Assembly: GCA_001770935.1 (NCBI GenBank)
Contig: MESI01000078.1
Coordinates: forward strand, 58,925-111,704
Direction: 5' to 3'
DNA length: 52,780 bases
Origin: Burkholderiales bacterium RIFCSPLOWO2_12_FULL_61_40
Lineage (GTDB): Bacteria > Pseudomonadota > Gammaproteobacteria > Burkholderiales > Burkholderiaceae_C
The notes beneath the pieces were generated by a model. The model had not been told where the DNA came from, searched no databases, and saw nothing but the letters and a program-made list of their open reading frames with translations. The position numbers were made by a program, and so were the translations under genes. Positions 47,168-52,780 of the stretch are shown here, in pieces. Numbering within the stretch: position 1 is the stretch's first letter; each line of letters begins with the position of its first letter.

Positions 47168-47838
47168 GCGGCTACTCCTGGGGCGTGGCGCAGCAGCACC
47201 ACCAGTTCGCGCGGACCGTGCGCGCCATAGGCCAGGGTCTGCTGGATATCGGCCGTTTTGGACGGGCCGCTGATCAAGAGCGCGTTGGTCGGCAAACCCT
47301 GGGCCCAGCCCTCCGCCCGCAGCGTGGAGTGGAAATCGGCATGGATGCAGGCCACGTCCAGCAGCACAAAATGCACCGGCGGCACCAGCGACATGGTGCG
47401 CGGCTCGGCGGCGCTGGGCCACAGCACCAGGCTGCCGGTTTCGGCAATGGCGCTGCGCGCCAAGGTCAGCGAAGCGTCGATGCCGTCAAACAGGGTGTCG
47501 CGCCAGGCGTCAATGGCCTGGGCATAAGGCACCAGTTGCAGTCCCTCGGGGCTGCTGGCTTCCAGCGCCGCACCGTGCGCGGTGCCGTCGCCAATCAGCA
47601 GCGTGCGCAGGCCCTTGGCCGCAGCCAGGCGCGCCAGCAAGGCGGGCCAATCGGCCTCGGTGGTGTCATGCACCTCGGTGTGCACGGCTTCCAGCGCGCT
47701 GCGCAGGCGGCGGATGCGCTGCGGCAGGTCTTCCTGGCGCTGGTGTGCGGCAAACCAGGCGCCCACGTCCGGCAAAGGTGGCCGCGTGGCAACGGGCGTG
47801 GAGCGCAAGCGGCCCAATATGCTCTCGCGGGCGCTCAC
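47164..47838 (-). CDS. lutC: L-lactate utilisation protein LutC (LldG)
   Basis: 224 aa from GTG at 47838, which overlaps the lutA stop as GTGA; the open frame continues upstream but that part is the lutA region in another frame. LUD domain: SAIAETGSLVLWPSAAEPRT and LISGPSKTADIQQTLAYGAH are hallmark segments. No Fe-S motif. A component of the LutABC lactate oxidation complex. Confidence 0.92.
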   Translation of the reverse strand: MSARESILGRLRSTPVATRPPLPDVGAWFAAHQRQEDLPQRIRRLRSALEAVHTEVHDTTEADWPALLARLAAAKGLRTLLIGDGTAHGAALEASSPEGLQLVPYAQAIDAWRDTLFDGIDASLTLARSAIAETGSLVLWPSAAEPRTMSLVPPVHFVLLDVACIHADFHSTLRAEGWAQGLPTNALLISGPSKTADIQQTLAYGAHGPRELVVLLRHAPGVAA

Positions 47839-48647
47839 GATGCGGCTCCCGTGGTGCGGCGCCAGAGGAAACTGGCAATGTGCTCCCCCGGCAGCGAGGG
47901 GGTGCTGCGCCCGGCCACTTCGTCCTGCTTGGCTGCGCGCCCGGTGATGTTGAACAGGCAACCGCAGTCGGCGCTGACCACGCTTTTGGCCCCGCTGTCT
48001 TTAATGCTGGCCACCTTGTCGCTGACGATGGCCTCCGAAATATCCGGGTAACGAATGGCAAAGGTGCCGCCAAAACCGCAGCATTCGTCGATGCGCGCCT
48101 GTTGCGCCACCGTCACCTGCCCCAGGCTGTCGAGCAAAGCGGCGCTGGTTTCGTGGGAGCCCATCTGGCGGCGCGCGTGGCAGGAGGTGTGCAGCGCTAC
48201 CGTGCAGGCCTCGCCCTGGTCCTGGTGGTTGAAATTGAGCACATGCACCAAAAATTCGGTCAGCTCGTACACCCGCCCGGCCAGGTCTTTCGCCTGGGCG
48301 TGCAGCACCGGGTCGTGTGCAAACAGCTGCGGGTAGTGGTGCCTGAGCATGCCGCCGCAGGAGCCCGAAGGCACCACCACGGGCCAGGGCTGGGCAAACA
48401 GCCGGAGTTGTTGCAGGGCCACGGCACGCGCCTCCTCGGGGTAGCCGCTGCTGTAGGCCGGTTGCCCGCAGCAGGTCTGCGCCTCGGGAAAATGCACGGT
48501 GATGCCCTCGCGCTCCAGCAGGCGCACCGTGTCCAGGCCCGCCTCGGGGGCGAACTGGTCCACCAGGCAGGTGGCAAAAAGGTAAACGTCTTGGGGCCGC
48601 TGCGGGTAAGGCCGGGCCAGGTCGGCGCCTTGGGTGTCGGACGACAT
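47835..48647 (-). CDS. lutA: L-lactate utilisation protein LutA (LldE)
   Basis: 270 aa from the ATG at 48647, AGGAG 7 nt upstream. Two CCG (DUF3483-type) cysteine-rich motifs: CCGQPAYSSGYPEEA and CCGFGGTFAIRYPDIS, likely Fe-S ligands. First gene of the lutA-lutC-lutB-dehydrogenase operon in which each gene overlaps the next by 4 bp, implying obligatory coupling and equal stoichiometry. It begins 113 bp after the chemoreceptor stop. Confidence 0.93.
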   Translation of the reverse strand: MSSDTQGADLARPYPQRPQDVYLFATCLVDQFAPEAGLDTVRLLEREGITVHFPEAQTCCGQPAYSSGYPEEARAVALQQLRLFAQPWPVVVPSGSCGGMLRHHYPQLFAHDPVLHAQAKDLAGRVYELTEFLVHVLNFNHQDQGEACTVALHTSCHARRQMGSHETSAALLDSLGQVTVAQQARIDECCGFGGTFAIRYPDISEAIVSDKVASIKDSGAKSVVSADCGCLFNITGRAAKQDEVAGRSTPSLPGEHIASFLWRRTTGAAS

Positions 48648-48725
48648 GATCACACTCCTGTAGTAGGTGCTAATTTCAAAATTTGCTGAATCTGGCGCAT
48701 GGCTAGCGCACGGAAGCAAGCCACT

Positions 48726-48774
48726 TTTGCTACCGTTTTAATAGCTGCTTACGCAATATCTATAAGGGCTGGAG
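48726..48774 (-). repeat. Dispersed repeat, copy 7 (chemoreceptor 3' end)
   Basis: Read on the minus strand: CTCCAGCCCTTATAGATATT, then GCGTAAGCAGCTATTAAAAC. Nearly identical to copy 1 over CCCTTATAGATA-TGCG-AAGCAGCTAT. It supplies the last residues (LQPL) and TAG stop of the chemoreceptor. Confidence 0.78.
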
Positions 48775-50307
48775 CTTGAAACCGCCCTTGGGTTTGAAGA
48801 CACCGCAGCCGATCAGGGTGTCTTCACCCAAGGGCAGGATGTAGGAGGTTTTGGCCTCCACCACATCGTTGACCGGGTTGACCACTTCGTAGTCGATCCA
48901 GCCGCCGCCCCGCTCGGCGGCGGCAAAGCCTTCGCGCACCACATGGTCGCCGTCCAGGCCGCGAATGTCGTGCACCCGCTTGCCCACGCTGGCCGGAGTG
49001 GAGCCAAACACCTGGTAAACACCCCGGCGGTCGAACACAAAGACGTACAGGTCGCGGTCCCGAAAGCCGCCGTGCGGATCATGGAACCGGGCGGCGGCCG
49101 TGGCCATGCCCACCTGCTTGATCAGCTCCATGCCACGCAGCACCAGGGCATAGGCCTCATCGGCCGTGCCGCGGCGCAGCTTGATGGCCGCCACGGCCTC
49201 GCTCAGATGGGAGGCCCGGTCGCGCAGGCCCACCGTGGCCTGCAAGGCCTGGTCCACCATGGCGCCGTTGCGCTGGGTGATGTTGTCCAGCCCCTTGACC
49301 GCCTGGGCGATTTCGGACAGGGCCGTGCTTTGCTCCGTGCTGGCCTCGGTGATACCGCTTAAGCCCGCAGCCACCTCATGGATACCTTTGACCACGGTGC
49401 GCAGATTGCCGGTGACGGCTTCAATGCGCGTCACCCCCACCCCCACCTGTTCGCCCGAGCGCGCAATCAGGGCGCGGATTTCGCGCGCCGAGGTGGCGCT
49501 ACGCTGCGCCAGCGTGCGCACCTCGCTGGCCACCACCGCAAAACCGCGCCCGGACTCCCCGGCCCGCGCGGCCTCCACCGCCGCGTTGAGCGCCAGGATG
49601 TTGGTCTGAAAAGCAATGCCGTCGATCACACCGATGATCTCGCCCATGCGCCGCGAACCCTCCTGAATCTCGCCCATGGAGCGCACGGCCACATCCATGG
49701 CCTGCTCACCGGCCTCGGCCTCGCCGCGCACGCGCCGTGTGAGGGCATCCACGTCTTTGGAACGCCGGGCCGTGGTTTGCACCGACTCGCTCAGGCCCAG
49801 AATGCTGGCACTGGCCTGTTCCAGACTGGCCGCCTGGGCCTCGGTGCGCTGGGACAGATCGTGCATGCCCGTGCTCAAAGACTCCCCCGCCAGCGCCACA
49901 TGCACCGCCTGGTTGCGGATGGTGCCCACCAGCCCGGAGAAGTTTTCCCCCATGGATTCAAGGTTGCCACCCACCTGCGACAGCTCATCGCGCCCAGGCA
50001 CCACCACCGTCTGCGACAAGTCGCCGCGCGCGTTGTTGCGGGCAATACGGACCAGGGCGTCCACCGCCTCGGAGAACCCCATGTAAAAAGCGGCAAACAG
50101 GTATAGCACCCCGCCCAGCGCGCCCAATCCCAGCGCCAGCCCCCAGCCCACACCCTGCTGGCGCTCCAGGGCCTGCAGCAAGATCTGCACCCCCATGACC
50201 AGAACCGGCACCAGCACCAGCGAGAACACCAGCGCCAGCCGGGTACGAACCCCCAAGCCTTGCAGAAGCAGCATACCGGGACGAAGAAACGCTTTCAAGG
50301 CGGACAT
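48760..50307 (-). CDS. Methyl-accepting chemotaxis protein with C-terminal Cache-like domain
   Basis: 515 aa. Two TM helices (about 22-45 and 55-77) are joined by a very short loop, so there is no periplasmic sensor. HAMP-like linker (78-130), then the signalling coiled coil with its hairpin tip [20 protein letters not shown] near 228-247. After the coil ends (~375) comes a ~125-residue domain, 383-505, with [18 protein letters not shown] and [16 protein letters not shown], resembling a single Cache/sCache_2 domain on the cytoplasmic side. No CheR-tethering pentapeptide at the C-terminus. The lactate operon follows on the same strand. Confidence 0.88.
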   Translation of the reverse strand: MSALKAFLRPGMLLLQGLGVRTRLALVFSLVLVPVLVMGVQILLQALERQQGVGWGLALGLGALGGVLYLFAAFYMGFSEAVDALVRIARNNARGDLSQTVVVPGRDELSQVGGNLESMGENFSGLVGTIRNQAVHVALAGESLSTGMHDLSQRTEAQAASLEQASASILGLSESVQTTARRSKDVDALTRRVRGEAEAGEQAMDVAVRSMGEIQEGSRRMGEIIGVIDGIAFQTNILALNAAVEAARAGESGRGFAVVASEVRTLAQRSATSAREIRALIARSGEQVGVGVTRIEAVTGNLRTVVKGIHEVAAGLSGITEASTEQSTALSEIAQAVKGLDNITQRNGAMVDQALQATVGLRDRASHLSEAVAAIKLRRGTADEAYALVLRGMELIKQVGMATAAARFHDPHGGFRDRDLYVFVFDRRGVYQVFGSTPASVGKRVHDIRGLDGDHVVREGFAAAERGGGWIDYEVVNPVNDVVEAKTSYILPLGEDTLIGCGVFKPKGGFKLQPL

Positions 50308-50565
50308 AAAAACCCTTCACCAGCAAACACCTGTCTGCACAATCACTACCACCGATGCTATTCCCGGCGGCCTGCGCCTTGCATCGGGTTTACCCGCATT
50401 TTTTCGCAACAGGTCAGCAAACTGAAAGTCCGGCCACCCTTGCTTTTGACCCAACGGCCCGGCGACCTTGGCCAGCGTGCAGGCCAAGGACTGGTGCGCG
50501 GTGGAGGTAGCCAATTCGGTGGAGAAACGTTTTGGATGTTAAAAGCCGCCCGTCGGAATGAAGAA

Positions 50566-51273
50566 TCAGCTGGCGTCCGCATCGGCGTCTGCAAATGCAA
50601 GCAGCCGAGCCATGTCCAGTATCTCAAGCTTGCCGTAGGAGATGCGAATCAAGCCGCTCTTTTCCAATTGACTTAACAGTGCATTTGCCGTCTGCCGTGA
50701 ACACCGCGCCAGACCGGCCAGCCGCTCCTGCTTGACCATCAGCGTTCCCGTATTGCCCTTCATTTTCTGATCGCGTGCCAGGATGTGCACCAGCTTGGCC
50801 ATGCGCTGCTCGGGTCCTGTGAGCACCGACTGCCCCGTCCACTCCATCAAGCGACGAAGGCGCTGGCCGATCTCGCCAATGATCAAAGGGTACATCTTTG
50901 GGTGCCGTTCGCAAAAACGCTGCACCTCAGCCACCGGCAGCGCGATGAAGCAACTGGAAGCTCCGCTGTAAAAATCGTGTTCGGGTGGCGTAGAAACAAA
51001 GCACGGCAGCCAGGTTGCCCAGGCACCGGGCCCTACCTCACTCATCGCAACTTCTTTGCCAGAGGCCCGGCGCGCCACGATTTCAATATACCCCTCGACG
51101 ACCAGGCGCAACCACTGCAGTGGCGTGCCGGCGGCGTTGAGCAGCGTGGGGACTTCAAAACGCTCCACGCGGGCATGCACGGCCAGTTCGTCGAGCAACT
51201 CCGGCCCCAGACGGCCCAACACCGTAGGCTGCAGAAATGCCCGGATGTTGATATCGGACCGAGGGTTAACCAT
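50566..51273 (-). CDS. Crp/Fnr-family transcription regulator
   Basis: 235 aa. Cyclic-nucleotide-binding-like beta barrel (about 15-125; EGYIEIVARRASGKEVAMSEVG), a dimerisation helix, then a winged helix-turn-helix at about 183-215 (QERLAGLARCSRQTANALLS). No FNR-type N-terminal cysteines, and the cAMP-pocket pattern is not conserved, so its effector is unknown. It is upstream of the chemoreceptor gene and divergent from the exported protein, with a dyad between the two starts that could be its own operator. Confidence 0.92.
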   Translation of the reverse strand: MVNPRSDINIRAFLQPTVLGRLGPELLDELAVHARVERFEVPTLLNAAGTPLQWLRLVVEGYIEIVARRASGKEVAMSEVGPGAWATWLPCFVSTPPEHDFYSGASSCFIALPVAEVQRFCERHPKMYPLIIGEIGQRLRRLMEWTGQSVLTGPEQRMAKLVHILARDQKMKGNTGTLMVKQERLAGLARCSRQTANALLSQLEKSGLIRISYGKLEILDMARLLAFADADADAS

Positions 51274-51292
51274 GAGGGTTCATTTCAATGTT

Positions 51293-51308
51293 TGTCAGAG
51301 TTCGGACA
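51293..51308. promoter_or_regulatory. Putative operator for the Crp/Fnr-type regulator
   Basis: TGTCAGAGTTCGGACA is a 16-bp near-palindrome (TGTC-x-GA-xx-TC-x-GACA; 12 of 16 positions symmetric). This spacing is typical of Crp/Fnr-family sites. It lies 20 bp from the regulator start and 58 bp before the divergent exported-protein gene. Confidence 0.5.
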
Positions 51309-51366
51309 TTCTGCCTCAGCGGAGTTTTTTAGCATCGTGCCGTACCTTCACTACATCACGACGACC

Positions 51367-52780
51367 ATGAAAAAATCCCTTTTTGGCCTTGCTGCATCCT
51401 TTGCGATGACTCTTGCGCCCACGCTGTTGCAAACCGCCCAGGCCCAAATCATGAGCCCTGACAAAATGATGGGCGATGCACTGGCCTCTGTCGCCGCAGG
51501 CAAAGACCCTATCCCCGGCCCGCGCTCCTGCTTCTGGCTGCGTGGCCCGGCCAGTGCGGACCCGTACATCAACATTGCCTATCCCGATGCAGCAACTTTC
51601 TACTGGGCAGCAGTGTTCACCACGCCACCGGGGGCGAAGTTGCGTATTGAGGGGCAATTCGCCCATGCTCGCTACATATCCTTCATCAGCTACGACCAGG
51701 CGGGTCGCCCCATTGAGTCCGTGGCGGACTACCTGATCAAGCCCAAAGCAGGCTCCACCAACCCCTTCCTCTCCGGCGCTGACCGCAATGCCAAGCAGCG
51801 CGATTACACGCTGGGGGTGGTGGACAGCCAGCCCGACCCCAAACAAAAAACCGGCATGAACCTGGTGGGTGAACAACGTGATGTGATCAACACCCCCAAG
51901 TACGGGCCACCGGGCCAACAGGTCATTTTGTACCGTATCTATGCGGCCGACAAAGGCAGCGATGAAACTGGCAATGCCGGCTTGCCCATCCCCGTTCTCA
52001 CGCTGGCCGACGGCAAGGTGCTGCGCGGCGCAGACGCCTGCCCCAGCCTGAAAACCCGCCAGCCCCTGCTGCTGGACCCGGCCGCCATGGCAGTGCCCAT
52101 GCCTATGTACCAGAACATGCTGAAGGAAGCTGCCAAATTCGGCCCCACCTTTCCTGCCATGAACCCACCGGAATGGCACATGCAAATGGATCGTGAAGCC
52201 TTGTATGGCATTTATCTGAACAAAGCGCCCTCCATGGAGGCACGTCGCAGCGAAGGCGGTTTCTACCCGAATCTGGACAACCAGTACATCCGCGCCATCG
52301 TCAATCGCAAGCATGGCAAGGTATTCATGGTGCGCGCCAAAGCGCCCACCACACCACACACGCTCAAGGGCGATGCCACCATGGATTCCGGCGACCTGCG
52401 CTACTGGTCTTACTGCTCCAACCAGGGCTTTGCCAACACCCGCGTCAATGCCTGCGTGCATGACGAAAACGTGCCTACCGGGCCAGACGGTTTCTACACC
52501 ATTGTGCTCAGCCGCAAGGCCGACCGCCCCCGCAACGCCATTGCGCAATGCGGCGTGGCCTGGCTGCCCATGGCGGACGATGGTGACGGTGCGGTGGACG
52601 ATGACGTAACCGTATTGCAGCTGCGCCACATGCTGGGAACCAGCGCATTCTCCAACTCGATTCAGGGCATCGAGAAGCCCAGCACAGTGGAAAAAGACAT
52701 GGGTGCTTATTACCCCCGAGGTCGCTACATGACGGTCAACCAGTTTGAAACCGCAGTGCCCTGCCAGATCGAAAAACGCT
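51367..52780 (+). CDS. Unrecognised exported protein, C-terminus beyond window
   Basis: 471 codons visible from the ATG at 51367, open to the window edge. Signal peptide MKKSLFGLAASFAMTLAPTL ending QTAQAQ, so periplasmic or secreted. Then a soluble domain with few distinctive features: RYISFISYDQAGRPIESVAD, an RDYTLGVVDSQPDP stretch and a few cysteines that could pair. No TM helix or catalytic motif was recognised. Divergent from the Crp/Fnr-like regulator, so probably under its control. A minus-strand frame covering most of it is a shadow. Confidence 0.8.
   Translation, partial: MKKSLFGLAASFAMTLAPTLLQTAQAQIMSPDKMMGDALASVAAGKDPIPGPRSCFWLRGPASADPYINIAYPDAATFYWAAVFTTPPGAKLRIEGQFAHARYISFISYDQAGRPIESVADYLIKPKAGSTNPFLSGADRNAKQRDYTLGVVDSQPDPKQKTGMNLVGEQRDVINTPKYGPPGQQVILYRIYAADKGSDETGNAGLPIPVLTLADGKVLRGADACPSLKTRQPLLLDPAAMAVPMPMYQNMLKEAAKFGPTFPAMNPPEWHMQMDREALYGIYLNKAPSMEARRSEGGFYPNLDNQYIRAIVNRKHGKVFMVRAKAPTTPHTLKGDATMDSGDLRYWSYCSNQGFANTRVNACVHDENVPTGPDGFYTIVLSRKADRPRNAIAQCGVAWLPMADDGDGAVDDDVTVLQLRHMLGTSAFSNSIQGIEKPSTVEKDMGAYYPRGRYMTVNQFETAVPCQIEKR

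Noticed and set aside
45740..47230. 496-codon plus-strand frame opposite lutB
   Set aside because: Shadow of lutB with no motif.
50364..50393. Flagellar-type (sigma-28) promoter upstream of the chemoreceptor
   Set aside because: TAAA and GCCG blocks are present but spacing and the rest of the consensus (GCCGATAA) do not match.
50375..50410. Terminator-like CGGGT-TT-ACCCG with T run on plus strand
   Set aside because: Stem is only 5 bp with a 2-nt loop and no plus-strand gene lies upstream.
51316..52629. 437-codon minus-strand frame opposite the exported protein
   Set aside because: The plus-strand frame has a proper signal peptide and even codon use; the minus frame does not.

Overview
The window reads as a contiguous stretch of a betaproteobacterial chromosome, most likely family Comamonadaceae (Rhodoferax/Polaromonas-like). 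This rests on the protein sequences, gene order, fairly high GC, and a short dispersed repeat of a type I associate with that family; genus is inference. Coding density is high, no gene looks frame-shifted, and I saw no tRNA, rRNA, IS element, prophage or CRISPR array. Two genes are cut by the window edges: lepA at the left and an unrecognised exported protein at the right.

Region 1 (1-12.7 kb, all minus strand) is the lipid and envelope-stress block. In transcription order it is yceD, rpmF, plsX, fabH, fabD, fabG, acpP, fabF, a YgfX-like membrane protein, rpoE, rseA, rseB, mucD, lepA. Fatty-acid synthesis initiation and elongation therefore runs directly into a sigma-E circuit whose genes overlap by GTGA junctions. 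Internal hairpins and a promoter-like sequence subdivide it around acpP.

Region 2 (12.7-21 kb) has maf and a tetrapyrrole-methylase-family gene on plus. These face a minus-strand cluster of rluC, a HAD phosphatase, a small Rieske protein and sppA. RNase E follows on plus after a 499-bp leader and ends in a perfect 25-bp palindrome shared with the next, convergent operon.

Region 3 (21-32.5 kb) has the haem operon hemC-hemD-hemX-hemY plus a degenerate GGDEF gene on minus, ppc on plus, the algZ-algR two-component pair on minus, and argH on plus. The argH/algZ/algR/hemC/hemD neighbourhood resembles that of Pseudomonas, with ppc intercalated here.

Region 4 (32.5-43 kb) is mixed: a tiny J-domain protein, two secreted proteins of unknown role (one RcnB/CigR-like, one with a 13-glycine tail), dadA with a CorA-like transporter, thiC under a TPP riboswitch, a secreted cupin, and a membrane PAS-GGDEF-EAL protein.

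Region 5 (43-52.8 kb) is a lactate-oxidation operon (lutA-lutC-lutB and a fused FAD/Fe-S dehydrogenase). It is preceded on the same strand by a chemoreceptor whose predicted sensor is a C-terminal cytoplasmic Cache-like domain, and by a Crp/Fnr-type regulator. The regulator is divergent from the exported protein, with a 16-bp dyad between them.

Points most worth a second look: the GGDEF protein that has lost catalytic residues but kept its I-site inside the haem operon; the C-terminal-Cache chemoreceptor next to the lactate operon; and seven copies of a roughly 45-bp repeat, several of which supply terminal codons and stop codons or in-frame segments of real genes. All functional calls come from reading the sequence; no database search was run.
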